A stretch of 64,000 bases of DNA from NCBI RefSeq assembly GCF_000953135.1, contig NZ_LN614827.1, positions 587,001 through 651,000 of the forward strand, written 5' to 3'. Both the position numbers and the translations under genes were made by a program. This DNA is from Legionella fallonii LLAP-10. GTDB taxonomy: Bacteria; Pseudomonadota; Gammaproteobacteria; Legionellales; Legionellaceae. Below are positions 44,898 to 56,300 of this stretch, in pieces. The notes beneath the pieces are model-generated. The model was not told the origin of the DNA and made no database searches. It worked only from the letters and a program-made list of their open reading frames with translations. Each line of letters begins with the position of its first letter. Positions within the stretch are counted from its first letter, which is position 1.

Positions 44898-46123
44898 TGA
44901 ATAGCTGCGATAAATTATTACTTAACGTCACCACAATTGATTCTCAAGGGATGCAATTACGAAATCAAGCCATCGCTATCAAAAATGGCAAGATAGAGTG
45001 GTCTGGTCTTCAGGCTGAATTACCCCCCGCACTTTTTGCAGGGGCTCTATCCCAGGAAAATTGCCAAGGACAATTAATTACACCAGGGTTAATTGATTGC
45101 CATACTCATTTAGTTTATGCCGGTAATAGAGCGGCCGAGTTCCAATTGAAACTCCAAGGAGTGAGCTATGCAGAAATTGCGAAAGCCGGAGGCGGAATTA
45201 TTTCTACCGTACAACAGACTCGAGCGGCGTCCGAAGAGGAGTTGATCTCCCAATCTTTACCAAGAATTCTTGCTTTGAAAAATGAAGGGGTAACTACTCT
45301 TGAGATCAAGTCAGGTTATGGCCTGGATCTCGCTAATGAGCTTAAGATGTTGCGCGTTGCTCGGCGTTTGGCGGAAATAACTGGATTAAGAGTAAAAACA
45401 ACATTCCTTGGGGCTCATGCCATACCTCCTGAGTATAAAGGTAATAGCCAGGCTTATGTTGATTATTTGTGTCAGGATATGTTACCCACAGTCAAGGAAA
45501 CGGGTTTAGCTGATGCCGTGGATGTTTTTTGTGAAACAATCGCCTTTTCTCTGGAGCAAACAGAACAAATTTTCCTTGCTGCTCGGGCTTTGAATTTGCC
45601 TATCAAATGCCATGCAGAGCAATTATCTAATTTGGGGGCAAGTGCATTAGCCGCAGAACTAGGCGCTTTATCTTGTGACCATTTGGAGTTTCTCGATGCT
45701 GCTGGGGCATCTTCTATGGCAAAAGCAAATACAGTAGCGGTTTTGCTTCCTGGCGCTTTTTATTTCTTAAAGGAAAAACAGAAACCACCGGTAGCCTTAT
45801 TGCGCGAAGCGGGCGTTGGTATGGCTATTGCTACTGATTGTAATCCAGGCTCATCACCAACGACTTCTCTCTTATTGATGATGAGTATGGCTTGCCAGTT
45901 TTTTTCTTTATCAGTACCCGAGGTTTTAGCTGCGGTGACTTATCAGGCAGCGAAAGCATTAGGTGTCGACAAAGAAGTAGGGAGCATTGCTTCTGGCAAG
46001 GTGGCTGATTTAGTTTTATGGTCTATAAATGATAGTGCTGCACTATGTTATTATTTTGCCTGTCCTGTCCCACATCGAACCATGATTGAAGGACAATGGC
46101 TCTCAATAAAAAATACTGTTTAG
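44897..46123 (+). CDS. hutI: Imidazolonepropionase
   Basis: 408 residues from the ATG at 44897, which overlaps the SDR stop; this gives the usual family length (~405). It hydrolyses 4-imidazolone-5-propionate to N-formimino-glutamate, which HutG then cleaves. Amidohydrolase-fold metal sites: [44 protein letters not shown] and [13 protein letters not shown]. Substrate-binding [13 protein letters not shown] is typical. The stop codon overlaps the ribosome site (TAGGAG) of the following gene. Confidence 0.96.
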   Translation: MNSCDKLLLNVTTIDSQGMQLRNQAIAIKNGKIEWSGLQAELPPALFAGALSQENCQGQLITPGLIDCHTHLVYAGNRAAEFQLKLQGVSYAEIAKAGGGIISTVQQTRAASEEELISQSLPRILALKNEGVTTLEIKSGYGLDLANELKMLRVARRLAEITGLRVKTTFLGAHAIPPEYKGNSQAYVDYLCQDMLPTVKETGLADAVDVFCETIAFSLEQTEQIFLAARALNLPIKCHAEQLSNLGASALAAELGALSCDHLEFLDAAGASSMAKANTVAVLLPGAFYFLKEKQKPPVALLREAGVGMAIATDCNPGSSPTTSLLLMMSMACQFFSLSVPEVLAAVTYQAAKALGVDKEVGSIASGKVADLVLWSINDSAALCYYFACPVPHRTMIEGQWLSIKNTV

Positions 46124-46133
46124 GAGTAATGAA

Positions 46134-46829
46134 ATGCAAAACCCATCACGCTGCTCATTAAGGATATTATTTTCATTAGGTTTTTTGTTGAATGCGATGG
46201 TTGCTCAAGCAATTACCCCGGTAGCTATAAATAAAGAAACTGATAAATACTTGGTTGATATTAAATATCCTCAAGGATTTCAATCTTCTGAAGTGAATTC
46301 GACAATCAAAGCATTCATAGATAAAACACAAGCCCAGTTTATGAAAAGTTTGGCTGAAGATGCCGACACACCGGCGGATGCTCCAGGGAAAACTGGATTG
46401 AATATTACCTATTCAGTGCCTTATGAATCTAAAAAAGCGTTGAGTGTTCGTTTTAACGTTTCTATTTATCATCGGGGCGCAGCTCATCCTGCAAATAACG
46501 TTGTAGTGGAAAACTTTGTTGAAGGACATCCAGTTAAATTGGCTGATTTATTTGCTTCTGGAGCTGATTATTTAAAACCTATAGCTGCGTTTTGTAAGCA
46601 AGCCATTACTGCCAAAAAAATATCGGATGCTAAATGGATAGAAGAAGGGACTAAACCTGTAGAAAAGAACTACGAAGTTTGGTCTTTTAATGATAAAGGG
46701 CTCGCTATTATATTTAACAGTTATCAAGTTGCTGCTTATGTCTATGGTGAACAAACTGTTGCGATACCTTTAGATAAAATCTCTTCCATGTTGAAACCTA
46801 AAATTTCTGCAACAGTGTGGAGTCATTAA
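46134..46829 (+). CDS. Periplasmic DUF3298 (RsiV-like) domain protein
   Basis: 231 residues. A signal peptide (~1-26, ending AQA) precedes a PdaC/DUF4163-like segment (YLVDIKYPQGF... INSTIKAFIDK-type) and a DUF3298 domain with SIYHRGAAHPANNVVVENF and LADLFASGADYLKPI. This fold is found in anti-sigma factor RsiV, where it binds lysozyme, and in many proteobacterial periplasmic proteins of unknown role. No membrane anchor or sigma-binding part is present, so a lysozyme-inhibitor-like role is only a guess. The stop overlaps the start of the OPT transporter gene (TAATG). Confidence 0.8.
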   Translation: MQNPSRCSLRILFSLGFLLNAMVAQAITPVAINKETDKYLVDIKYPQGFQSSEVNSTIKAFIDKTQAQFMKSLAEDADTPADAPGKTGLNITYSVPYESKKALSVRFNVSIYHRGAAHPANNVVVENFVEGHPVKLADLFASGADYLKPIAAFCKQAITAKKISDAKWIEEGTKPVEKNYEVWSFNDKGLAIIFNSYQVAAYVYGEQTVAIPLDKISSMLKPKISATVWSH

Positions 46830-48832
46830 TGGCTGATACTCCATTTATAGCAGCAAATCAGAAGGTGGCAGAGTTAACGTTTCGAGTCATTTTATTAGCC
46901 ATCATACTGACAGTATTGTTGGCTATGTCCAATGCTTATCTTGCCCTTAAGTTAGGAATTTTGACTTCTGCTTCTATTCCTGCTGCCATTATATCAATGG
47001 GTATTTTGCGCTTATTTAAAAATTCTACCATTTTAGAGAATAATGCAGTGCAAACCGCTGCTTCTGCCGGTGAGGCAGTAGCAGGGGGGATTGTTTACAC
47101 TATTCCCGCGCTCATTATTATTCGCTTTTGGCATCATTTTGATTATACAACTAATTTTTTAATTGCTGCTTGTGGCGGTATTTTAGGTGTTTTGTTTTCT
47201 ATTCCTTTGCGCCGTATTTTGGTCAATGAACAGGCCTTAAAATTCCCTGAAGGTCGTGCTATTGCTGAGGTATTAAAATCATCTGCTGATAAGGTGGGAG
47301 GAATAAAAGATATTTTTATTGGCGGCCTTATCGGTGGTTTTATTGAGTTATTACAAATAGGTTTTAAATTAATTGCTAGTAGCTGGAACTATTGGTTTGT
47401 AGTGAAGCGCTCATTGTTTGGTTTAGGCACCGGTTTTTCAGCAACCATGATAGGTGCTGGTTATTTGGTTGGCCATGATATGGCGATTAGCATTTTTCTG
47501 GGAGCAGTTATTTCTTGGTTAATTGCTTTACCTATAGTTAGCCAGCTGTATCCTGAATTTTTAAATCAATATTCGCCGGAGCAAGCTTCTTCATTACTAT
47601 GGAGCAGCGAAATGCGCTATTTAGGAATAGGCGCCATGTTATTTGCTGGTATGTGGACCTTTGTAAAACTAATAAAGCCGTTATCTAAAAGTATCAGCAT
47701 TTCGTTTAAGGCATTTATTTCTAAAGAAAAAGCTAACGAACAAATACCGCGCACGGATAAAGATATTCCCATGCCTTTTATTCTCATGGGTATCGGCATG
47801 ATGGCGGCAATATTGTTTTTATTTTTTCAGTTTATATTTCCCCTAGGCCAAGTTGGTTTGGAAAATGGTTTTTCTCCTACCATTATATTTTTTGGTGTGG
47901 TCTATGTATTAGTTATTGGTTTTTTATTTTCGGTTATTACTGCTTATTTTTCCGGGATGGTTGGGGTGACCGCAAGCCCAGGAAGCTCCGTAGTTATTGC
48001 TGGTATGTTGTTCGCAGCTTGGTTATTACTTACTTTCATAGATCATTTGTTACCTCTACCTTTAAGTGCGGAACAAATTCAGGCGGCAGAGGCCATTACC
48101 ATAATCATAGGTTCTGTGGTCACTGGCATTGCAGCTATTGCCAATGATAATACTCAAGATTTAAAGGTCGGGCAGCTAGTGGGGGCAACCCCATGGAAAC
48201 AGCAAGTCATGTTGTTATTGGGGGTGATCGTTTCTTCCTTGGTTATACCACCAGTAATGCAATTGCTATTTGATGTTTATGGTATTGCCGGGGTTATGCC
48301 TCATGAGGGTATGGATATCAGTCAATCGTTACCTGCACCAACAGCAGCGCTTATGGCGGCAATCACTGAAGCCGTATTTAGAAAATCACTGCCCTGGGCC
48401 ATGATGCTGGTTGGTTCTTGCATCATTTTGTTAGCTATTTTCGTAAACCATGTTTTTAAATTAAAGCGTTGGATCAATTTATCCATTCTAGGTATCGCTA
48501 TAGGTATGTATTTACCCTTGGCTTCGTCCTTCCCCCTATTTATAGGCGGTATGATTGCATTATTCGTGCAAAAAAGACTACAACGTCTCAATCATAATGA
48601 GGACGAGCTAGTTGCGAGAAAGCAAAAAGGTACGTTGATCGCCTGTGGGCTTGTTGCTGGTTCTGCCATTATGGATGTCCTCTTAGCGATTCCCTTTTCT
48701 ATTTTCCACTCTCCCGACGCCTTACAACTGGTAGGAGCTGGTTGGAAAGAATCGGGGACTTATCTTGGGGTACTCACCACGGTGTTACTTGCTTGGTGGA
48801 TTAATAAAAGAGTGTGTACTAGCGCGGTTTAA
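46829..48832 (+). CDS. OPT-family oligopeptide transporter
   Basis: 667 residues from the ATG at 46829, which overlaps the preceding stop. About 14-16 membrane helices. OPT features: TFRVILLAIILTVLLAMSNA, YLALKLGILTSASIPAAI, NNAVQTAASAGEAVAGGIVY, FPEGRAIAEVLKSS, and TASPGSSVVIAGM. Bacterial OPT proteins move di- to oligopeptides or metal-peptide chelates with protons across the inner membrane. It is last in the SDR-hutI-DUF3298-OPT run, consistent with amino-acid and peptide nutrition. A strong hairpin follows. Confidence 0.93.
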   Translation: MADTPFIAANQKVAELTFRVILLAIILTVLLAMSNAYLALKLGILTSASIPAAIISMGILRLFKNSTILENNAVQTAASAGEAVAGGIVYTIPALIIIRFWHHFDYTTNFLIAACGGILGVLFSIPLRRILVNEQALKFPEGRAIAEVLKSSADKVGGIKDIFIGGLIGGFIELLQIGFKLIASSWNYWFVVKRSLFGLGTGFSATMIGAGYLVGHDMAISIFLGAVISWLIALPIVSQLYPEFLNQYSPEQASSLLWSSEMRYLGIGAMLFAGMWTFVKLIKPLSKSISISFKAFISKEKANEQIPRTDKDIPMPFILMGIGMMAAILFLFFQFIFPLGQVGLENGFSPTIIFFGVVYVLVIGFLFSVITAYFSGMVGVTASPGSSVVIAGMLFAAWLLLTFIDHLLPLPLSAEQIQAAEAITIIIGSVVTGIAAIANDNTQDLKVGQLVGATPWKQQVMLLLGVIVSSLVIPPVMQLLFDVYGIAGVMPHEGMDISQSLPAPTAALMAAITEAVFRKSLPWAMMLVGSCIILLAIFVNHVFKLKRWINLSILGIAIGMYLPLASSFPLFIGGMIALFVQKRLQRLNHNEDELVARKQKGTLIACGLVAGSAIMDVLLAIPFSIFHSPDALQLVGAGWKESGTYLGVLTTVLLAWWINKRVCTSAV

Positions 48833-48859
48833 ATCTAATGTCTTCACGTTGTTTATTAA

Positions 48860-48888
48860 GCCCCACTGACGAACTAGGTCAGTGGGGC
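48860..48888 (+). terminator. Strong hairpin after the OPT gene
   Basis: GCCCCACTGAC (48860-48870) and GTCAGTGGGGC (48878-48888) are a perfect 11-bp stem with a seven-base loop, then AGTTTGAC. This is the likely end of the four-gene transcript. Confidence 0.7.
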
Positions 48889-49052
48889 AGTTTGACACAA
48901 CATTAAGTTGTAGGCCGGGCAACCATTTGTCCGACGTTATTACCTGTAAAAGAGCATTAGTTCAATTATTCATAACCACATTCGCTCGGGTAAAATATCA
49001 CAATACGGGCGAGGGAGTTTTTCGTGCTATCGAAAGATTATCCCACTTCGTA

Positions 49053-49100
49053 TTCTCTCTCCATTGAGGGAGAGGGAGAAATTTACCTCATTTCTTCCTT
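49053..49100. repeat. Dispersed repeat, inverted partner at 51118
   Basis: CTCTCTCCATTGAGGGAGAG, then TTTACCTCATTTCTTCCTT. An inverted, ~85%-similar copy is at 51118-51165, so the pair brackets the amine oxidase gene. The rest of 48833-49325 shows no gene. Confidence 0.65.
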
Positions 49101-49325
49101 GATCTGACACCAACGATCCTTCCCTGACCCGATAAATATAAATGACCATAACCTTTACCCTTAGCCACCAATAGCAAGAAAAGCACAACGCACTGATGTG
49201 ACTAAGAAGCAGAACCATACTTCCATCATTAAAATAGATTTTTTATTTTAAATAGTCTATTAGTTAATCAGCATGTCTTTAAAAAATTGATCTCCAATTC
49301 GCTGTAACCTCAGGGGCTTAATAAA

Positions 49326-50687
49326 ATGGAACAGATGCAAACGGAGTTTTGTATCATCGGAGCAGGATTCTCTGGATTAGCTGCTGCTTACAAACTGACG
49401 CAGGCAGGACATTCGGTGATGGTTCTCGAGGCACGAGATAGAGTAGGTGGTCGAGTTTATACCGAAATTCTTCCTGATGGCACTCCACTGAATTGGGGAG
49501 GAACATTTATCGGGGAAGGACACGATCGTTTATATACTCTAATCAAAGAAATGCAATTAGAAACCTGCGAGCAATACACGCAAGGAAAAAATCTAATTTT
49601 TCTCAATGGAAAAAAATATAAATATTCCAACGGAATACCAAGGATTAATATTTTTAGTCTTATTGACTATGGCCTCGCAGTGAAAAAGTTGGAGAAAATG
49701 GCAAGCAAGGTGCCAATTGCTAATCCCTGGATGGCCGCTAAAGCCCCAAAATATGACAAACAAAGTCTCGGTAGCTGGATAGATTCTTACAGAAATTTAA
49801 TAACACGTACCGCGAAAAAAATATTACATACTACCTTCACGGAGATTTTTATGTCGGATCCGGCAGAAGTCTCTCTATTACATGCACTGCAAATGATTCA
49901 TTCACTTAAAAGTTTAGAATGGATTCAAGGAGCGAAAGGAGGAGCGCAGCAGGATGTGGTTGTCGGTGGGATGCAGGCAGTTGCCGAACAGTTAATGAAT
50001 AAATTAAATACCTCGGTGCACCTGAATACCGCGGTACGAGTGATAAAGCAAAATGAACAGGGTGTCGAAATCATTGCAGATACACTTTGTGTGCAAGCGA
50101 AGCGAGTAATAAATGCAGTGCCCCCATGTCTTGCCGCAAGAATGAGTTATGAACCAGAACTTCCTCTGATTAAATCACAACTTCTCGATCGTTCCCCAGC
50201 AGGGCAAGCAATTCGCTGTTATGCTGTTTATCCAGAACCATTTTGGCGTACAGAAGGCTTTACAGGTCAAGGAATTGATCTAGATGAAGTACCCCAAGCG
50301 TCCATCGATCTGACACCACGAGAAGGAAAACCAGGTGTTCTTACTGCGTATATTTTTGGACCTCCAGCACGATATTTTGCAACCATATCTGCCGAAGAGC
50401 GACGCAAATTATTTATAACAGGACTCATCAAACGCTTTGGCTTAAAAGCCGCTTCTCCTATTTTTTATAAAGATCTGGATTGGGCTGCCGAACAATGGAG
50501 CCGCGGCGATATGTTTGCCCACTACGCAACGGGAGTACTCACCGGTTTTGGTTCTGCTCTACGCCAACCTTGTGGCCGTATTCATTGGGCCGCTACAGAA
50601 ACCGCAACAGACTGGAGCGGTAGCATTGAAGGGGCAATACGCTCTGGCGAACGTGCCGCCGATGAAGTGCTCCATGCTAAAGATTAA
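49326..50687 (+). CDS. FAD-dependent amine oxidase (monoamine-oxidase family)
   Basis: 453 residues. The N-terminal dinucleotide fold is clear: FCIIGAGFSGLAAAYKLTQA, then VLEARDRVGGRVYTE, then LNWGGTFIGEGHDRLY. The C-terminal FAD motif reads GRIHWAATETATDWSGSIEG. A segment DVVVGGMQAVAEQL is typical of the MAO/polyamine-oxidase group. The flavin-linking Cys of eukaryotic MAO is absent from the expected region (LTGFGSALR), so FAD is probably non-covalent. It should oxidise a primary or polyamine to the aldehyde with H2O2 release. Cytoplasmic, no signal peptide, single gene between repeats. Confidence 0.9.
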   Translation: MEQMQTEFCIIGAGFSGLAAAYKLTQAGHSVMVLEARDRVGGRVYTEILPDGTPLNWGGTFIGEGHDRLYTLIKEMQLETCEQYTQGKNLIFLNGKKYKYSNGIPRINIFSLIDYGLAVKKLEKMASKVPIANPWMAAKAPKYDKQSLGSWIDSYRNLITRTAKKILHTTFTEIFMSDPAEVSLLHALQMIHSLKSLEWIQGAKGGAQQDVVVGGMQAVAEQLMNKLNTSVHLNTAVRVIKQNEQGVEIIADTLCVQAKRVINAVPPCLAARMSYEPELPLIKSQLLDRSPAGQAIRCYAVYPEPFWRTEGFTGQGIDLDEVPQASIDLTPREGKPGVLTAYIFGPPARYFATISAEERRKLFITGLIKRFGLKAASPIFYKDLDWAAEQWSRGDMFAHYATGVLTGFGSALRQPCGRIHWAATETATDWSGSIEGAIRSGERAADEVLHAKD

Positions 50688-50829
50688 TTAATAGACCTCT
50701 TGCGAAACGTTATTGTAATAGACTGCTGAGCCATCGATCTGGTGGTCGAATCCTCCTGTGACTTTCGTGTATATTATGGTTCTCACTGCCATTATGTAAA
50801 CGTGAGTTTTGGATAAGATCGCAGGAAAA

Positions 50830-51340
50830 TCAGTGCTAGCGTAACCCAGAAACGGTGTGGCAGCAAAAATCAGGATAAACACGGCATTAGAAATTCTTTG
50901 TATATTCAATCCGGTGCAATAAAGTCAATCCTGCTCCTGGGTTACGCTAATGCTGCACCCAGGCTACAAACTCTGTCTTATCCAAAACTCATACTAAGTT
51001 AATGAATTTGTATACTTCGTAACCGTTCGGACTGAGGAGGCATTTATGCCGTCTCGAAGTTTTGCGTCAAGCGCCCCAATGCTTCGTGGCGGGGTTACCA
51101 CCCATGGCCGTCAAGCTAAGGAAGAAATGAAGTAAATTCCCCCTTCTCTCTCGATGGAGAGGGAGTACAGAGACAGAATAATATTCAGATGGCACAAACA
51201 GTCCCCTCGCCCGCGCGAGGAGTTTTTATTAGAATCTAATACTCAATCGCGGGAGAGGGTTAGGGAGAGGGCGTTAGAAGGATATTTCGTTATTAGCTTG
51301 ACGGTTATGGCCTCCTCAGTCCAAACGGTTCCGAAGTAGG
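50830..51340. repeat. Repeat-rich non-coding stretch with long inverted repeat
   Basis: The gap 50688-51554 holds no convincing gene. GCTAGCGTAACCCAG (~50834) is inverted as CTGGGTTACGCTAA (~50937). TACTTCGTAACCGTTCGGAC and the next ten bases (51013-51042) are inverted at 51309-51338, giving a ~326-bp MITE-like unit. Inside it, 51118-51165 repeats 49053-49100 in inverse. Several dispersed repeats have inserted into each other here. Confidence 0.65.
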
Positions 51341-51554
51341 TGAAATTAACTTAATTGCAGTGACTCTGGTTCTGCGCACGGTATTTCTTCACTGCATAGA
51401 GTTTGGAAAAAAGTCTATTAAATTGGATTTAATTTCGGCATATCCTCATGAAAATAAAATATTTTTTTTCTTTCTAATTGACGTGTTTTACTCCTTTGTT
51501 TACGATTGCAATCGGCTTGGAAATGCCATATGGAAGAAACTAAGGAGTAACCTC

Positions 51555-51683
51555 ATGGAAAAATTAAGTAAGTGCCAACAATCAAAATTAACGGAATGTC
51601 TAGTATCTTTTTTTGTAAAATATCAGGTTTATATTATTTTAACCTTGTTATTTTTCATCATTCATATCACCTATATCGCATAG
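51555..51683 (+). CDS. 42-residue single-helix membrane peptide
   Basis: AAGGAG (51542-51547) precedes the ATG by seven bases. The product has a hydrophilic head (MEKLSKCQQSKLTECLVSFF) and a hydrophobic second half of about 20 residues (YIILTLLFFIIHITYIA), so it should sit in the inner membrane. It ends seven bases before the Ig-like-domain gene and is probably translated from the same mRNA. No family recognised. It could assist export of, or give protection against, the downstream proteins, which is speculation. Confidence 0.5.
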   Translation: MEKLSKCQQSKLTECLVSFFVKYQVYIILTLLFFIIHITYIA

Positions 51684-51690
51684 GTGCATC

Positions 51691-53328
51691 ATGAAATTAG
51701 TACATTTAATACGCCAATTGAGCATTGGTTTAAATGCGTTTTGTTTTGCCGCTGCAGCGCAGGCGGGGATTTCTGTATGGAGTTTTGTACCAGACACCAG
51801 ATTCCCACCTAAAGCGTCGGTGACTTCAACAGGTACCACCACGGTGAAATACACTATAATCAATAATTCATCCAAACCCCATAACCTGGTCATCTCGCCA
51901 CAAACAGGAGTGAGTCAAAACAACGGTCCATGTTCGCTTGGGTCCAAAGGCTCTACATGCACGCTCACATTAACCATTATAGGCAGTGCACTACCTGCCA
52001 GTGGATTATCAGGCGGCCCTGTTCTTTGTCAAACGCACCCTGATGGGAGGACACCGAATCTCACTATGTGTTATCAGCCAAGCCAAACAGATAGTTTAGC
52101 CATTACTATCGTGCCTCATAATTTATCCATGTTGCCCATCCCTATTCAGGAAGCTACGGCAAATCAACCTTTTGTATATAATCTCAAATCATCAGTAAAA
52201 TTTTATGATGAAAATCAGAGGGCCGGTCTACCAGCCCAAGGAGTAGTCAATCCTATCGAACAAGATGGATTACGCTTTGATCAGGCCAGTTTTTCTATAG
52301 CAGGAACACCAACACGTACTGGAATCTATTTCTTCACAGTTGGTGCACAAAATGCTAATGGCAGTGCGGCTCCTGTTGATATGCAGATAGAGGTTCATGT
52401 TAATGCTAAAGATAAGCCTGTTTTTAAACAACATTACTCAATGGCTAGTGCCTTACCGGAGCAGCGATACAGTATCAATCTCATGGAATTAATTGAGCCA
52501 CAGATTGGCTTTATGGTAACCAATCAGATTACTTTCCGTATCGATCCCCGTTTTAGCCACCCTAAGTGGTTAAGTATTTCAGAAGAAGATAATACCCGGC
52601 TTGTGGGCAAAGTAGATAAGTATGCAGCGGGCAAAGAAGTGGAGGTTACTCTTATTGCTTCCTCTAATACCGGTGGCGACTCAGATCCTCTGACAATAAA
52701 AATTCCCATTGCTTATGACCCGACAATGAAACCGGTAATTGATGCGTTTGAGTTGAAAAAAGTTGCAGGTACTCAGTTTTATAAAGATTTATCTGAGTAT
52801 ATAAATGATCCTGCTCATGATTCTAGTCTTAGAGTAGTTTTCGATAAGGTAGAACCAGAAGTGCCTTGGCTTAGTGTCTCCTCGCTTAACCCTACTGTTT
52901 TAGAAGGGGCTATTCCTCCTGATGCTACAGGTCAATTATTTCAACTGACATTGCGAGCGACTACTTCAGTGGGCGGTAGCTCCGATCCGATAACTATTCC
53001 TTTGCAAATAAATATAAATAAAGAACGAACACCGCGGTTTAAAGCAGCTAACCCAATATTGCCAATGATCTATCCGGGGCAACCTTTTTTCTATGATTTT
53101 GTAGCGAATAGAGATATCTATCCTGAATATGATGACGCTCCTTATGAGATTAACTTTGCTGAAGAGTATGAGCTTCCAACTTGGTTGCGAATAGAAGAAA
53201 ATAAATTGATTGCCGATTTGGTCCCACTTGAAGATATTGGTGACGAGGTTAATTTAAAAGTAGTGATAAAAAATATTCCTGGAGGAATGTCTGAAATTTA
53301 TTCTTTAGATCTGACAGTAATGAATTAG
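51691..53328 (+). CDS. Secreted protein with Ig-like/cadherin-like domains
   Basis: 545 residues. A signal peptide (~1-25, ending AQA) is followed by an Ig-like domain with a Cys pair (GPCSLGSKGSTC, ~75-90). From ~145 on there are four putative-Ig (He_PIG/cadherin-like) repeats: NQPFVYNL...GTPTRTGIYFFTVGAQN, then ALPEQRYSINL...LVGKVDKYAAGKEVEVTL, then two more ending LRATTSVGGSSDP and VVIKNIPGGMSEIYSL. Such repeats are typical of surface or secreted adhesins. It lies seven bases after the membrane peptide and 53 bp before the giant RHS gene, all on one strand, so it is probably part of one unit; it may bind the RHS protein or a target surface. Confidence 0.8.
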   Translation: MKLVHLIRQLSIGLNAFCFAAAAQAGISVWSFVPDTRFPPKASVTSTGTTTVKYTIINNSSKPHNLVISPQTGVSQNNGPCSLGSKGSTCTLTLTIIGSALPASGLSGGPVLCQTHPDGRTPNLTMCYQPSQTDSLAITIVPHNLSMLPIPIQEATANQPFVYNLKSSVKFYDENQRAGLPAQGVVNPIEQDGLRFDQASFSIAGTPTRTGIYFFTVGAQNANGSAAPVDMQIEVHVNAKDKPVFKQHYSMASALPEQRYSINLMELIEPQIGFMVTNQITFRIDPRFSHPKWLSISEEDNTRLVGKVDKYAAGKEVEVTLIASSNTGGDSDPLTIKIPIAYDPTMKPVIDAFELKKVAGTQFYKDLSEYINDPAHDSSLRVVFDKVEPEVPWLSVSSLNPTVLEGAIPPDATGQLFQLTLRATTSVGGSSDPITIPLQININKERTPRFKAANPILPMIYPGQPFFYDFVANRDIYPEYDDAPYEINFAEEYELPTWLRIEENKLIADLVPLEDIGDEVNLKVVIKNIPGGMSEIYSLDLTVMN

Positions 53329-53381
53329 TATTATAAAGCAAGAAAAATCTTTAACAAAAATTAAATACAGCATTAGGACGC

Positions 53382-56300
53382 ATGATGACACAGATTTTTA
53401 CCGGTGAAGGATTAGGGTTACAGGGTTCCTCTTTGGGTTTAGGCGCTTATGGGCCTAAGGGGGCTGCCGCATTAGGACAGGGCGGGGAATCTGTGTATGT
53501 TAATGCGGCTAATGGTAATCTGGTCTTACGCCAATCCGATGGTTTTTTAGCGGACATCGGTTTTGGTCTGGATTTATTTCAAACTTATAATTCACGTGGT
53601 GAAGGGGCATCATCTTGGCGTTTCAATTTACAGTCTCAGTTGGAAGTAAACGGTGAGATTAATACAGTAGGTTCATCAGTAACACGCATTGCTGAAGATG
53701 GCCACCGAAGTGTTTTTTTTTATGATGCGAATAAGCAAACATATATTCCCCAGGAGGGCGGAACAGCACGACTGACTTTTAATCAAAATGGTTGGGTTTA
53801 TCGTGAAGGAAGCCAAAAAACAGCCTTTCATTATTCTCAGCAAGGACAGTTGGTTGAGATTCGTGATTTGGATGGGCATAGCGTTTCTTTTAATTATCAA
53901 AACAATCAGCTGATTAGTATTCTTGATAGCAGTGGCAAACAGAAAATAACGTGGTCTTTCCACAATGGCTTATTACAGGATGTGACTACAACCAGTGATG
54001 GTTTAATAATTCATCATCTTCACTATGAGTATGATGAGCAACAGCGCCTACAAAAAGTAAGCCGTGATTTAGGCCAAGGTAAAACATTTTGGATCGCCTA
54101 TGATTATGCCGGGGATTCGAATGGGATTAGCGATATAAGACAGTCTGATGGGACAACATTACACATAGACTATGATGCACAAGGACGAGTAAAAAAATTG
54201 GTTGATGGGGAAGGACGCGTTAGCACTTATGACTATCAATCAGGAGCAACGACGGTTACTGATGGTCTGGGCGAGTCATGGACTTATTATTATGATGATA
54301 AAAATAGATTAACCGCTGTCGATGGGCCAGAGCAGTACCGTATTCGTTATTATTACGAGGGAACCCGGTTAAGTTCCATGGTTCAGGGCAATCAAGTGTG
54401 GCGGTTTCGCTACAATGATGAGGGGGATTGTATCTATATTGAAGAACCCTCAGGCCAGATCACCCAAAGAATTTATGACGCGGCTCATAGACTAATTTCT
54501 GAGACTCATTATCAAAATTTTGATGGTGCCCATCATCCTATTAATCCGCAAACAATCCGCTACATCTATGATGAGCGTGGTCATCTGTTATTTACCATCG
54601 CTTCCGATGGAACAGTTACTGAACGACGCTATGATGATCAGGGGCAACTGATCAGTTCTCGTTGTTATTTACGAGCTGGTTATGACTTGAGCAACCTGCC
54701 TTCTGATGAATTAGTGAGCAGGGAAGCACTACACTCATGGATAGCCAAGCAAAATCCACAAGAGATTAGCTTGATTGATTATCGCTATGATTGGCGCGGA
54801 CAATTAATAGAAGAAATCCATTATGGACAAGTGAATGCGACAGGTCATGGTTCTGTTTTAGGAGCGCTCACCACGCGCAGCCGCTATGATGCCGCAGGTC
54901 GGTTAGTAGAAAAAAGTATTCCTATAGACGGTGGGTGGAGTATTACTCAGTATATTTATGATGATTTAGGACGACTCATTCAGACTGTAGATAACCAACA
55001 CCATAGTCAGCGTATTGAGTACGATGATGAACATCAACGTATCATTGAAACAGATGTTAATGGATTACAAACGATTCGTCTTTATGACCGCAGTGGATTA
55101 CTGCTTGCTGTCACCCGTTTGGACAACAGCCATGCCTATGGCACGACAACCTATCGATACGATGCGGCAGGCCGTTTGATTGCGCAAACAGGAGTTGATG
55201 GACTGACCACCTATACTTTCTATGATCAACAAGGACGTGTCCAGGCACAAGTCAATACCAGCGGTCATTTAACCGAATACCTTTATAATGACGAAGGTTT
55301 TTTATTAAAAACTCGTGAATACGAACAACGAGTTGTAACCTCTAATTGGTTAGAACAATTTCCTTCATTTACCGCAATAAAACCGCAAAATAGCCTTGAT
55401 GATCGGATCAGCCAAATAGTCTATAACCAATATAACCAAATTGCTTATCGCATCGATGCGCAAGGGGCAGTGATTGGATATCAATACAATGCACAGGGAC
55501 AAGTCATTGCAGCGCTTGCTTATGTCAAACGGTTAGGTGATTTTAATCCGGAGCAATTGCTAACAGTTGACACCATTCAGCTTATGACTGATGTGAACGA
55601 TAGGGTGTCTTATTGTTATTATGATATCCAGGGTCGGTTAGCGGCACAAATTAATGGTGAGGGGTTTGCCACATCTTATGTTTATGACCGATTAGGAAAT
55701 CTTATAGAAACCTGTCGTTATTTTAATAAAATGACAAAATCGTATAGTGGCAATTGGTCTTATGATAAACCTGTAGTGAATAGTCGCAAGGATATTCATA
55801 CTTATACTCTTTATGATGCCCGGGGGTTAAAAGTCGCCGATATTGATGGTGAAAGGTACTTAACAGAATACCGTTATGATGCCCGCGGTTTATTGCAGGA
55901 GAAATGCTCCTATGAACAGGCGATATCCAACAGTATCCTTATCAATGAAACAACAACTATAGAACAAATCAGACCGCAGATTCACTCTAATGATCATCAT
56001 ACGCTTTATCAATACAATGATTTAGGCTTATTAATTGAAGAAAAAACACAAAGCGGTTTAGTAACTACTTATAGTTATGATGACATGGGGCAGTTAATCA
56101 CAAAAGCCTTAACTGATGAGCATACTCATGCTGCACGCCAACAATGTTATCGTTATGATGCACTGGGGCGAGTGGTTCAAAGCCTTGATGAGATAGGGGC
56201 TGCATTATTGCAGCAACAAAGTGATTTATCTCAAGAGCAAATTGAGTCGATTTGGCAAAAGCACAGCGTGCGTTTTGAGTATAATCATGCTGGATTGCTA

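Noticed and set aside
50688-51339. Short frames in the gap behind the amine oxidase
   Set aside because: They overlap inverted repeats and have no family features.
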